DNA from: Acanthopleura granulata
Taxonomy: Eukaryota > Mollusca > Polyplacophora > Chitonida > Chitonidae
Assembly: GCA_016165875.1 (NCBI GenBank)
Contig: JABBOT010000001.1
Coordinates: forward strand, 16,320,876-16,384,875
DNA length: 64,000 nucleotides
Direction of reading: 5' to 3'
Under the pieces are notes generated by a model, which was not told the DNA's origin, made no database searches, and worked only from the letters and a program-made list of their open reading frames with translations. The position numbers and the translations under genes are program-made. This document shows, in pieces, positions 12,201-27,200 of the stretch. Every line of letters starts with the position of its first letter. Within the stretch, counting starts at the first letter, position 1.

Positions 12201-15200
12201 TATTTTTTAAGTGTGTGATCATATGGTAATATGTTTATTACCCTTTTCAGCGCCGGTGAACGTAGTGTAACAACATTCGAACCCAAATCCTTACTTTACT
12301 GCATGGAAATATTGCGTTGATTTCACTGTGCTATGACATGTATGCTCATCTTAGGTCGTATGTGGAAATATACCTTAGTCTGGTGGACTGGCTACCGCAT
12401 GGTTCGAATCACGGTCGCGTCTTTTCAAATTGACAAAAATAGTATCTGCGCTATATGCCACAAAGACCAAAGCTCCAATTAACGATAATGGTTTCTGAAA
12501 ACAGGTGACAATGTTACCATTTTTGTAATATCTTCATTGTCTTTTTCATGGTGGTAAATCTGCATGGGATATGAGTTTGAGCCCAAATTGTAGCACTCTC
12601 ATTTTACCGAAAATTTTGTGCATATTTCTCCTTGCTTTGGTATGTGAGGCTTTATATAGAGAGACTGTATATAAGTCACCCAGTCGTCCTGAGCGCATAC
12701 CGATATATCTATGCAAGGACATAAGTTTCATGTTTCATGGGTCAGGTTGGCATAGCCTGTTCCAATGACGTGATTATATGCCCTAGGGCAGCTTCAGTTT
12801 GGACACACTGATCGTTAAATTGGCCCTTCAATTCCACACACATTTACAATCAACAGAGTGAGGTTTGGCATGAGTTATATCACACTGACCATGTCTGACG
12901 AGATTCAGCGTTTCAAGGCGAAATACTCTTGGCACCATATGCCACGTAAGCATGAGCGACGTAGGCTGTGAATAACCCCAAATCAACAAAAATCTTTTTA
13001 CCGCGTGACAAACAATAACAAACATCAATCAGATCAACACCCCAAAATATCAAAATTCAATAAATCGTCCATACATTGGGTTAGGCTTGTTAAACTCTCC
13101 GTTTCCACATGTCCATTGCCACGGTACCCATTGACCATTGACACCGATGTGTTGCTCAATCCGGACAATTGTCGATATTGAGTATTCTTATATTCCCTGT
13201 ACGACGTGAGTTGAATTGAAATCGCTTGGGGAAAAGTGGGGTTGGGGTAAGTGGTCTGAAAATAAATTAATAAATCAAATAACTATACATGTACATACTT
13301 CAATATAAGGTCACATGACTTTCCACAACAATAGATAGTATACCCGGAAACACTTGTCTGTAAATTAATTAAACATCTATACATGTATAGCGCAGCGAAA
13401 AATCAGTTAATTTTTTTTTTCAAAAATACTTACTTACATCGCTTCCTCATCTTCACCCAATCTTCCTGTCAAACTTTGCAAGTACATTTTACTGAAATTT
13501 AGATGACACTTATGTACATTCCTCCCTTGGAGATACTGCCGGGCTTTATTGACGATGATCGGATGATCCACACGACAACCCTCACACTGTTCTTCACTTA
13601 CTTTATCAACAAGGGGGGTTATATGCTCCATCATTGCACTCCACATCAAATTATTTAGAATGCTGTTCTCCGCCGCAGTGAGAGGAATTGAAGGAGGTGG
13701 GAAAGAGACAGATGTGTTGGCTGACTGGGAAACCGCTTCATCTGTTTTACCAAGCACTCTTCTCAACCTTGTTGGATCAAGATAATGACATCGCCCTGCT
13801 GTCATCGAGCATTGCTGATAGCAGGGCCAAGAAGAGGGATCCCAGCTGCTGAGTTGCAAACAGAGGCCCTTCTTCTCGAGTGTGATGCCAACAAATCTAT
13901 TGTTAGAAAGAACAATCTGCTTTGTGATGTATTTGCACTCAACAAGAGGGTCCTCTGCAAACAACTGAGCTTTCCAGAAGCATTCCATTCGTCTATCTGT
14001 CTGTCATTTTCAAAAATATCTGAATAACCAAATTATGTCTCTTTGTAAAACAAGAGAACTTGAATGGGACTAGAAAGTCTGTTGAAATTGCACAAAATCG
14101 GACGGTATTTTACTTAGCTTTTATCTATTTTCTTGCGATCCACAATCATATTTGTCTTGATAATCCAAATTCATTAAAACCATACATGAATTCACTGGAG
14201 AGCTTCCCAGAAGATATCGGTCGACACAAATGACCCTTTAACCTACAGGTCTGATCGAAATCCAAACTTCGAAACGAGATCCATTTAGATTAGAATCAGG
14301 AGGTCATATTTCAAAACATAAAACAAGGTATAAAGATACAAGATTTACTGCATCAATTTGTTTAAAATGAACATGAAAACACTTACTTTGGACAATTTGC
14401 ATGGTTATATTTCTATTTTTGATATAACAATATATTTACTGATAGCAGTAACATTGTAAAGCTGGGTAATATTGTTCTGTAGAGTTTCAATATAACATAT
14501 ATACATCAGTGTTAGTTCAAAACCACTAACACATAGCGAAATTATGTGTAACCTATCTGAATAAGTTTCAGGGTGGATCCCCATTTTCTCATCTGAAAGC
14601 CATAATACCATATTTAAACCAACAATTGCATATTATACAATGCATATATTTTAAAGACAATAAAGGTCGCAATATATGCATATTGCTTTGGATGTTTTTT
14701 AATATTGAAAGTCCTCCCATCTCCAAAGCACATGTAACACAGTTTAAAGTTATAAAAACTCATGAAGTGAAATGTGTAAGTATCATCTTCGGTTTTACAG
14801 CATATACAGTATAATAGGTGTACGTGTTATTTCGTTACTCATAGACTCATTGGAATTTGGATATTCATAAAATATATACATGTAAGCCTATCACTCACTA
14901 AAATATTGCTCCACACATTATTTCCAGTGATTAAGTATTAAATTGAGTCAGGTAAAAGTGTTTTATATTTCACTGTGTGATTAGTGAACTTGCAATCATA
15001 CTAGAGTGTGTAGTTAATTCTAATAGCAAGGTCATACGAAAGATAAGATGATGAAATGTTCCATGTACAGTTTGCCTTACTTGGTCATTCAGTGCCAAAA
15101 ATAACTTTTATTTGCACTGGTTGCAGTATATCTTAAGTTTGGAATTACCAAAAATAAGTTAATTGACACGGAATTTAAGGATCTACAGGTATAACATAGT

Positions 15201-18200
15201 AGCACTGCCCTAATATATAGCCTTTCTTCAAAGTAAAAGACAGCTGAGGTATTGTTCATCAATAAGATTATATAAAATTCTCTCTTGAATGTAAAAACCT
15301 GTTTGAAATTATATGAATTCGTTATTGAATTATCTTCGTTTCAAATGTGGAGTACTAGAATTGTGCTGGAGACTGGAGATCTGAAGGTGCCCATGCTTTT
15401 AAGTTTATAGGGGACTGACCAATCAGATAGCTAGGAGATATCGGCTGTTTTCAATCTGTGACGTAAATGGTCTGAGTTGTCTGTCAATGTAACATGTAAT
15501 AACATAGGAACAAGACACTGTCTTAATGTTATATGTTTTAATTATAACAAGCACATGCTTGAACAACACTACACAGTATTTCTAGAGCATTGTGTTGTGG
15601 TAGAAGTAAGTTTCTTGATCGTTTCATGTAATAAATTGATATATATACTTAAGCTATAAACACAACCCTAACACCTTACTACAGTCTCAGGTGACTAGTG
15701 ATCCGCGCTTGGAACAGTAACGTCTCAGAGTGGATTCGTTTCATACAAGGCGACGAAGCACGGTGAGATGTCTGACTCCGCCGTCGTAGTAGCTGTTAGG
15801 AAAAGTACTGTTAGAAATAAAGATAATATGCTCCAACCTTTTTGGCAAAACTTAACTTAAAACATGACATGTCTTTCACTTTAAATTACTATACAGCTCA
15901 TTACAACCTTGATGAAACTTGTCTCTAAGAAAAAAAAAGTTTGAAAATGAAAAAGCTAGCTACATTACTTCTACTAGTTGTGTTAAGAACTATTGATAGC
16001 TATTACAATTACATTGCCTTTATCTGTACACGAGATATCACATATTCTTTTCTTTAATATAATATTACATGTAATCACTTTCAACATGGGTAAAATTTAC
16101 AATTACCCGGTATGCGTATTTATTTGAATGCCGTGCTCCAAGGGGTGGGAGAACGGTTTTATTGAGCTCCTGGGGTTCTGACTCAACCCTGTCGCCTCTC
16201 TCCTTCAGGGTAAATGTGGCTGCACTACAGCACTAACCCTTTGGCTGCGGAGATTCTATCGTATCAAGAGGAGTGACTACTAAAGGGGAACCTCAAAGCA
16301 GTAAGGCGTCCTCAAAGTACAGGACATAGGCGACATAGGGTTTAGCTACACATGGTCACCGTCACCTACATTTTTACTAAGCCAGTATGTTTGTCGGGGC
16401 TGTGTCAGTGGTGTTATTACCTTCATGCCCGATATCTATCTTCAGTTAAAGCTGTACTTCAAGTCATGAATATATCAAAACTTTACTCATTAATGTTGCT
16501 AGTAACAAAACGAAGCCACGACACTGTTACGCTCATGTCGACATGCGGTCATAGTTGTCCAAGCTGTCACAGTTTGCGTCAAGTTATCGTTGTAGTCATT
16601 GCTAGATTGCTAGTCAGTTTGTGGGAAGCAAATATTTCCTTAGTGTTGACTTTTTAAGTACGATATTTTTAAAACGACAGTATGAGACAAACACCTGAAG
16701 AGACCTTAACAAGACAAGTCATGCGTGACCGCTGTGGCCTCATAAGGTGTGTTCATTTCCTACACTTTGTGTCCGCCGCACTACCTCCAGGTAATGGTAT
16801 GTCTGAACGATGTTTTTTTCCAGTGAATGGTGAACTCCAAGGCTAGAGGTTATCGTTTGCAACAAGGAAAAAAAAATAGGCCATACCAGAAAGTGAAGAA
16901 TAGAGAGAAATATGCCACGCTGACATTACATTTACCTCACTCCCAACATTCACAATCCAATGAAGCTGGTGCATTCGATCACGGAAACCGCCAATCTCAT
17001 ATTTCTGTTCATACATGTCTATACGATTGCGTAGCGACGATCCATTCTGGTAAATGGGTTTAAGTGTTATAAAATAATTTCCCTAAGCTAAATAAGTTAC
17101 TCTACTTAAATATTCTGCATACAACTTCGCCCTTGTCTGCAGTGATAGCACGGGATCAGCGCCAATAGGCTGCACTGGTAGGGTGGTTTTAGCATTAAAC
17201 AGGTCACCGTCATTTTGACGTATCACAGTGCAGCCATTGCGTTACTGCTTTGTAAAGCATGGAGCGGGGATGAGCCTTCCGCTTCGAAGAGAAACCTGTC
17301 TACCAGTAGCTCCTCCTTTACAAGGGTGTCCCCTTACCTTGCTGAAGTTTAAGCCAGGATTTATTATGTTATATGCTGAGGGTCCAAATCAGGACTTGCT
17401 TTCATTTCAAGCACTTTTAATATATATTTCCATTTCAATTAGAAATGTTATTCTAATGAATGACTATTTGAGTCAAACTTTACAAGTGTTTTTCTTCCAG
17501 CAACTGCATGAGCATGCATGGCTCTAACGATTTGTATTGTGGTGTATCTATAATGGTTATATTCACGGATGATATATTTATATTTATGGCAATAGATTTT
17601 GGAATGAAATTAAAAAGTAAGCGTGTCCATTGTTCTGGGGGGAGGCAAAAATGAAAACCTTTTCTGTTCTAAACTATTACAATTTCACCAACATGGTATT
17701 AATTTTTACAATGTTAATATGAACCGCTTTCGAAACCGACCTACCTATTACCTTAGCAATAAGCATAACCCAACCAAGTTGCGATTATAATGTAAGTTAA
17801 ACACTGCAGATAAGGCCGTTTCAACTAGGCTAATACCAATCTTTTATATAAATATCGGAATTGTGCTTTCCATGCATCAAACATAGGTTCTTGTTCAGTT
17901 ATAACGGGATCAATTTTGCCAACTTTGTTGTTTATATATTATTCAGATCCCACTGATCTGACATGGGCATATCCTCATAGGATTTGTCAGATTATGAGTT
18001 AAGGGCGGTGGTTTCTCAAACAATAATCCATCGAACACCTCACGTGCAAATGAAACATTTTGATTACGTTGTAAACACGATCAAATTAATGAAAGCATAA
18101 CTTGCCCGTATTTTTATGCAAAGCTTCTATATAATGGTTCGAGGATTTCACGGTCTTACCGTGATATTAAAGCTGTAAAGCGTCTAGAGATATATATGCT

Positions 18201-21200
18201 GCTCGTGTTGAACAGCCAGATGTTGTTGATGTAAAAAGGTACTGTAATAAGCTCAGCAATGCCTGTAAACCGTCATTATGTAAATGATAATCATATATTA
18301 TACTGTACGGAATATTGCACAGCATCACACTGTCACAATATAGCTTGACTATGTTATCCAGCATAGTCGTTCGAAACGACACGCATGCTGAGATATACCC
18401 GCTCAAATGATGTCTGCTTTCACGTGACCTTTCTGTTCAACGCTGCATGTAGTTTTGATGAGAGATCACTGGAATCATGGTATTTTTTTCTCTCATCATA
18501 CCTTGAAATCGTTTTAAACATTTCAATACCAGACGATTAATCCGATAGTTCTTTACAAGCTAAAGACAAATATATGTGTGCTGCTGAAATACTGTATGCA
18601 GGTATATTTTAATCTGATGAACAGAAAATAATTCAGTTGCGCTGAAGCACTTTCCATATTCAGTGAGCTACCTTTTTATATGCAAGTAAGTAAATATTGC
18701 AGTTAATTGCCCTAATATTGTAATTTACTCCTATGCATTTCAGAACTGCAACTGTGAGCACACTGATCTGAAACGGAACCGTGGACACGTGGCCAAGGTC
18801 AGTATAAACACATTTTGTCATTCATTCTGGACGCATGTGCGTATGTCTCATCAGCACAGTAGTCACTTTGATCTTTTGATATTACTTTTCCTAATTAGTA
18901 CTGAGGATTGCATGTAATCAATCTGATTTTTGATTGCACTGAAGATGGACGGATATTGCTCTGCGTCATCATTTGCCATCCCTGTATAAGGACCATCCTG
19001 ATTCATTAAGGGCCATCCCTGGTCCCCAACAACCTCTAACGTTCTATGCATAACGACAATCCCTGATCCCATAAGAGACATCCCTAATCCCCGGCAACCT
19101 TTCCATTAGGGCCATTCCTGATCCCCGGAACCATGTATCTATCTATATGGGCTATCCCTGCTTCCCAGCAATATGTACCCATCCATATATTGTTCTGCCT
19201 GTTCATGTCAAGGCGGCGCATCGACGAATTGTCTAAAGTACCTGGGGTTGACATGTACACTCTTAGAAAAGAGGGTTCAGTTAGGGCGCCATAAGGAACC
19301 TTATGGCTCTATTCTGTTATCCTTTCAAAACTTTGTTTTCCTTATTGTGAAGGTTCAGTGATCGAGAATGGTGTTTTACTGTAGAAACCTCACCCTTCAA
19401 ACAAGTCAAATAAATTCAGGATTGTGGACCTGTCTCCTTGCTTGAGTAAATTAGTTGGTTGCTTCTGGTGGATCACGATTTTCTGGCTGACTGCCTGTGT
19501 AAGGATTTTCAAGGCGTGTCTTCTCTGGTCCTCGTTGTTTTTTCTAACAATCGCTGCTGGAGACAATTTGCTGCAGTAATATTTGCTTCTGTGTCGTTAC
19601 ATACATTGTGCTTCTAGATATCCAAGTTGTTTTAAGTACTCTTTTCTGATTTGAATAGGAACCTGATCGAAAGTGTCCAAGTGCGGAACCCGGGCATATT
19701 CCAGAAGCAGAAACACTGAAAGATATAACGGAAGAGCAATTGATAGATGTCTACCACACGTGAGCCTTCCTTAACTGCCCTGATGAACGCCGAGAACGTC
19801 AGCTAAATCATTTCTGACATTTCTCTTTTTAGCTTTTTATATATTTAAGACTGGTTTGTTATTATTGGTTATAGGAATTAGTAGGATCATATGTTGCATT
19901 AGAATTTACCTTGAATGACTATCGTGTCGCACATATTGTGTAAAAAATGTACAGCTTAGGCCCCAGTTTCACACGCTCACTTAGCTAAGTATTCCCTTGA
20001 TTGCCATGACAACGTATGTTGTAGAGATATGAAATGCACTTGGCTAAGGGATACTTAGCGCTAAGTGCGTTTTATGAAACCGGGGCCAGATCTGTACAAA
20101 AATCGCGGCTTTTTGTACATGTTCGCACTTGTGACCTGCCGCGAATTCCTTGCCGCCTAATTTTGCTGTAGCCTATAGGTCTGTTTGTTAAAGTAATTGC
20201 CTGGCTGTATCTACATGAATCGTCATCCTCTGCCCAAACCACTTCAGACATGATGAATTCAAAATGTCAAACTAACAAGCCGACAAGTGCGCGGTGATAA
20301 ACCCTCTATCTGGGTAATAGATATTGTGAATACCAGAGGGAGATAATTGTTGTAACAAATTTGTAAACGTTTTTCAAAAAGTTACGGCAGCACGGAGCAC
20401 GGGTTTCTCACCCCACCCCCGGACCAGCATCCCTCTAAAGAGTCTCTTTCAAACTACTAGTCGTCCTAACACATACACAAAGAGAAACGTATTCTTTACG
20501 GTATAAGTTATGCTTACTGGGATGAAAGTATGAGTAAATCGTAGCGAGAATACACCTAACCCAGAGAACAGTAAATTGTTTTCTATGAGATAATAACATC
20601 CGAAATCAAACGTAAATAAACAGTCAGTTTTAAAACCAGCTAAAATATCACAGTCAGCTAAAAGTCGAAAACCAACTTACATGTTTACAGATGTATGTAA
20701 TCTAGAAAAATCTAAAATACATGTAGAATTGTATAAACACTAGCCTATATTTTATGATACAGGCCCTTATACCATGTCATTGACTGTGACGTGTACACCG
20801 GTATATCAAAATTTTTTTAGTAATCAACAAGTTGCTTCCAGAGATGAAACGATGCACACCTCTAAAGACAGATACAGTGCAGCTACAGTCCTTTTGTGCT
20901 TTTTGTTGGGGGGGGAGCTTTTTTCATACAGTGACATCATACAACGGGAGTAAGTGCTGATCACTTTACGTCCAGGCGATGCGCATATCCTCATCAACTT
21001 AGTTCTTTAAAAATTTTATTTGATTTATATGATTGGTGTCTTAGCCCATATTCAAGAATATATCACCGGCACGACGGCGGCCAGCATTATGATAGAAGGA
21101 AACTGGGCAGTGCCCGAGGGAAACCCACGCCATCCGCAGTTTGCTGGGATGAATGAATTGAACTCACATAGACCGCTTTGGTGTGAGGCACGTGGGTCAT

Positions 21201-24200
21201 TTCGCCGCTCTGGTTGGCTAACCTCCTCGGTCACGGAGGCCCCTCTCTAAGAATCATATTTACCTGTATCTTTATTGCCCTTACATATACTCTAGTTGGA
21301 GAGGAAGTGCAGTATAATGTCATTTCTGTGTACAAAATTATCATCCGATATTTTGACACAGCATCCTGCATATTAACCCTAAATATTTGCATTGTCATGG
21401 TGAACCGTATTGCACCCGTACAGTTCTGTAAGAGATAATAAGCATATTTTCTGATATCGGTTATTGCATATAAATATTCTGTACTTGTGTCCAACCGGCT
21501 TTCTGATACTTTCCGATACATGTATAACAGTTGCAAAAAATGTCATTTCCAAACTGGATTATGGGCGCGAATTTCTGAAAAAGGCTGTTCAATGCTAAGA
21601 ATGACACTAAAATTGGGTAATGGAAATGTGCTATCATACTGTCCTCATGAAAAAGATCACAATTCCGCTGGTTATAGCTATTAATATAATTAGAACAGCT
21701 TGTATGCTTCAATCCAGTTGTATTTAATTTGCCCCACATAAGTGTTTCACGTTTCTGACACCGTTAAGATTTCAGGTATGTCAGCAACACCGAGGTTGTG
21801 TGCCAGAAGATGTTAAGGATGGGTCATGTGGGAGATGGAGGTTGGGAGGTGTGTGATGACCCTCACGTCCGACCCACCCAAAACAACTGTATCGTTTATT
21901 CTTTCGGGTGAGATTTATTAATATTTTTGTTCATTTGGTTTCTCGGGCATTTATTCGTTAGTTTTCTCTTGCATTTTACAGTGCAAGTCATTCAGGTAAA
22001 CCACTAGGTAAGTTTATAAGAGGAACTGTATGTTCTGTATTCATACAGCCTCTGATGATCTTACCTCCGTGCCACAGATGTCACAGACTAAAATCTCCCA
22101 TAAGCATGTTTTCAATGCCTCGTCTCAGTTGCCTTGAGTATAGTATAATTAGCGTGGCATACTGGGTAGATTTAGACGTTCTGTGATGCTAAAACTTTTG
22201 TCAGGCTTAAAGTTTTGTCAAAGTCCGATAAGTTACAGGCTAGAGGGCCTTTTCCTGTTCAATGCGAGACGGGTCTAATCTGAATTTGACCATTGTTCTC
22301 TTGCGGTGGAATGGTAATGCCAGTTTACCAATAAAACGTTGGGTTACAATCAGGACAAGACACAGTTATGGCGAATTACTTTGTAGGCGGATACGGTTAG
22401 TTTACAGATAATACACGACAATCCGATTGAAGCATTTCGTTTATGCTTTATATAACAATAATAAAAAAAAACAATGAAACAGGGCCGTGGAAGTAATGCG
22501 TAATGAAATATTTTACTGGCATCTTCACTCAATGATATTTCACTTGTACTATCCAAACCGCATTCAACCGGTGGATGAAACCGGGCAGTCCAGATGAAAT
22601 CTCCGCATCGCGTAAAGTGCCTGACAAACCTTCTGAAATATGGCTGCAGTCGAATTATGAAGCTAACAATGAAATGCTTCCATTGTACTTTAGGTCTGTA
22701 AGATTTTCATTTAGTTGTGTGTTTTTCATTTCAGGATAAACAATGACTTCAGCTTTGATAACATGGTGGGTGTATATTATGGATGCGAAGTTCATTCATT
22801 TGATCCCAGGTAATATAGATCGACGTCCAATTTACATTGATGTAAATTCCTTTTTATATAGAGGGGCCATACGTTGTTGTCAGCATTAGTTGCTTCTGTT
22901 TGCTTGCTTCCGAGTTGAACGACGCTTTGAGCCCTATTCTGGTCATAGGTCCTTGTAGCAATGCAGTTGTGTGTAGTATGGTAGCAAGCCGCAGTATCAT
23001 GCGAGAAAAACCCCAACACGACACTCGCTCATCTACAGTGAGCACCCCCCAACACGACACCCTCCCAACTACTGTGAGGAATACTTTACACGACATTCGC
23101 ACAACTACTGTGAGGATTACCCAACACCACACTCACTCAGCCGCTATGAGGAATACCCAACACGACACTTGCTCATCTACTGTGAAGGATACCCAACACG
23201 ACATCAGCTCAACTACTGTGAGGAATACCCAACAGGCCACTTGCTCATCTACTGTGAGGGATACCCAACACGACACCAGCTCAACTACTGTGAGGAATAC
23301 TCTACACCACAGTCACTCAGCTAATGTGAGGAATACCCAACACGACACCAGCTCAGCTACTGTGAGGAATACCCAACAGGACACTTGCTCATCTACTGTG
23401 AGGGATACCCAACACGACACCAGCTCAACTACTGTGAGGAATACTCTACACCACAGTCACTCAGCGACTGTGAGGAATACCCAACACGACACCAGCTCAG
23501 CTACTGTGAGGAATACCCAACAGGACACTTGCTCATCTACTGTGAGGGATATCCAACACGACACCAGCTCAACTACTGTGAGGAATACCCAACAGGACAC
23601 TTGCTCATCTACTGTGAGGGATACCCAACACGACACCAGCTCAACTACTGTGAGGAATACTCTACACCACAGTCACTCAGCTAATGTGAGGAATACCCAA
23701 CACGACACCAGCTCAGCTACTGTGAGGAATACCCAACAGGACACTTGCTCATCTACTGTGAGGGATATCCAACACGACACCAGCTCAACTACTGTGAGGA
23801 ATACTCTACACCACAGTCACTCAGCTACTGTGAGGAATACCCAAAACGACACTGGCACATCTACTGTGAGGGATACCCAACACGACACCAGCTCAACTAC
23901 TGTGAGGAATACCCAACACGACATCAGGTCAACTACTGTGAGGAATACTCAACACGACACTGGCACGTCTACTGTGAGGGATACCCAACACGACATTCGC
24001 TCAACTACTGTGAGGAATACCCAACACGACACCAGCTCAACTACTGTGAGGAATACCCAACAGGACACTTGCTCATCTACTGTGAGGAATACCCAACAGG
24101 ACACTTGCTCATCTACTGTGAGGGATATCCAACACGACACCAGCTCAACTACTGTGAGGAATACTCTACACCACAGTCACTCAACTACTGTGAGGAATAC

Positions 24201-27200
24201 CCAAAACGACACTGGCACATCTACTGTGAGGGATACCTAACACGACACCAGCTCAACCACTGTGAGGAATACCCAACACGACACCAGCTCAACTACTGTG
24301 AGGAATAATCAATACGACACTGGCACATCTACTGTGAGGGATACCCAACACGACTCCAGCTCAACTACTGTGAGGAATACCCAAAACGACACTTGCACAT
24401 CAACTGTGAGGAATACCCAACACGACACTTGCTCATCTACTGTGAGGGATACCCAACACGACACCAGCTCAACTACTGTGAGGAATACTCTACACCACAG
24501 TCACTCAGCTACTGTGAGGAATACCCAACACGACACTTGCTCATCTACTGTGAGGGATACCCAACACGACACCAGCTCAACTACTGTGAGGAATACTCCA
24601 CACCACAGTCACTCAGCTACTGTGAGGAATACCCAAAACGACACTTGCACATCAACTGTGAGGAATACCCAACACGACACTTGCTCATCTACTGTGAGGG
24701 ATACCCAACACGACACCAGCTCAACTACTGTGAGGAATACTCTACACCACAGTCACTCAGCTACTGTGAGGAATACCCAACACGACACTTGCTCATCTAC
24801 TGTGAGGAATACCCAACACGACACTTGCTCTACAATTCGCACAACTACTGTGAGGAATACCTAACACGACACTTGCTCATCTACTGTGAGGAATACCCAA
24901 CAGGACACTTGCTCATCTACTGTGAGGGATACCCAACACGACACCAGCTCAACTGCTGTGAGGAATACCCAACACGACACTTGCTCATCTACTGTGAGGG
25001 ATACCCAACACGACACCAGCTCAACTACTGTGAGGAATACTCTACACCACAGTCACTCAGCTACTGTGAGGAATACCCAAAACGACACTTGCACATCTAC
25101 TGTGAGGGATACCCAACACGACACCAGCTCAACTACTGTGAGGAATACCCAACACGACACTCGCTCAACTACTGTGAGGGATACCCAACACGACACTGGC
25201 ACATCTACTGTGAGGGATACCCAACACGACACCAGCTCAACTACTGTGAGGGATACCCAACAGGACACCAGCTCAACTACTGTGAGGAATAATCAATACG
25301 ACACTGGCACATCTACTGTGCGGGATACCCAACACGACACTGGCCCAACTACTGTGAGGAATACCCAACACGACACTCGCTCAACTACTGTGAGGAATAC
25401 TCTACACGACACCAGCCCAACTACTGTGAGGAATACCCAACACAACACTCGCTCAACTACTATGAGGAATACTCTACACGACATTCGCACAACTACTGTG
25501 AGGAATACTCAAAACGACACTGGCACATCTACTGTGAGGGATACCCAACACGACACCAGCTCAACTACTGTGAGGAATACCCAGCACGACGCCCGCTCAG
25601 CTATTGTGAAGAATACTCAATGTAACACCCGTTCAACTACTGTGTGGAAAACCCAACACGACATTCGCTCAACTACTGTGAGGAATACCAAACACGACAC
25701 TCGTTCAGCTGCTGCCTCATACGCCTGAAAAGCTGGTATTAATGCAAACATTTTTTAATTTTTCAAATTTTCGAATATTATTGTACGCAATTTAAAGTTT
25801 ATTCGTGTTTCTGTCACAACCGGGACATTTTTCAGTCGAACGCGTACAAAATTTTTCTGGTATGCATGCCATGAAAGATATCTCCAGTATAGTAAATATG
25901 GTCGTAATACTTTATATAATAAGAACATATACTTTGATGAACACATGAGCTGTACTTATAGTTACACTACAATTAAAATGTATGAAATGTGTTTAGATGA
26001 ATAAGTCAGTTACTGTTAGAATATTTGAGATGTCATGGATAATGAGACAGAAATAATTCTGACATACCAGATTAACAAGTCAGCGAAAATACGGACATTT
26101 TTAATGCGTTTAGATACATTATATCGGCAACAGTTCGTATATTTGAGTCGTGTTTAGTTTAATAAACCAGCAAACAACTCTGTCATCTGATACGTGTTAA
26201 GAATAATAAACTAACATGAAATCGAACGCAGGAGACGTGCTTAGATTAATGAGTTTGCAACAAGATATTAAAGATCTGTGCCAAAAAGGGGTTCAATAAA
26301 TGTTTTGTGATATAAACTGCACAACTCTGTGAAGTTACATGTAACAATTTTGTACGCTTCAAGTCGGTGCCCGAGAGATAGCCCAAGTGTATCGTATTTA
26401 TAGGCATCGAAATACACATTCGTACACCAACCCTAAACCAAATTGGGCGTTCTGGGTGAATAATAGCAAGACCAGTTTTTAAAGCAAATGTTTAACGTAA
26501 ACCACCAAAGAACAATAATTATAACAGTACATAGAGAAAGATATTAGAAAGGATACAGTGCAAAGAGAAGTAGTGATCAGTTTTCGGCGATGAAGAGCCA
26601 CGGAGTTTTCTAGGAAGATGAAAAAAATCTCCAAATCGTGTCACATGCTGATTTATCAGAAATCGCTAATCATAACATGTATCTCAGTTGTGTTTTGACT
26701 GCAACTATTCATGTATCCATATACACTAATCACATGTTCATATATATGGCGATCACATGTAACGCCATGAATATGTGACCTATAGACAGAATAAAAGCAC
26801 AAGTAACTAACTCGAGCCGGTCGGTGTCAGAAAGCTATATGCTGAGAGGAAGCGCTTCTTCAGGATGCTGTGTCCCGCCATGGGGTGTTAGATGAAAGCT
26901 CAGTTTGATGAGCGTTCCTCCCCGCCGTTAACAAAGGGGTCCAAGCCCGTGTGCTCTTTTCTTCTTTCTTGGATTACGTCACACTTCTAAGTGCATTTGT
27001 GCTCAGAAAGCACACAGACAATGCAGCGTCACAGCAGAAAATGATGTGTTTCTCAGCGATTTGGACCCCTTTGTGATGGCCGTCAGGGTCTCCCATTATA
27101 GCAAACATTAAGACCCATTTTCAAAATAACTTAAAAACATTAGTTGCCCGCGGAATATTTATGAAATTGCCGCGAGAGTAATCTTGAACTCATGAAAGCT

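Noticed and set aside
12370..12425. Possible tRNA gene (GGTTCGAATCACGG looks like a B box)
   Set aside because: No matching A box or acceptor stem can be drawn; at best a SINE scrap.
21020..21250. Short frames on both strands at 21.0-21.25 kb
   Set aside because: They are translations of a SINE-A copy; similar frames appear at every complete copy.
22900..24240. 446-codon repetitive frame (and 24262-24864, 24886-25728) as a secreted or structural repeat protein
   Set aside because: It is a minisatellite in an intron. Other frames and the opposite strand are equally open, single-base changes create stops between blocks, and there is no signal peptide or splice support.
23004..25716. CRISPR-like array
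   Set aside because: Units are contiguous variants of one 36-bp sequence without unique spacers, in an animal genome.
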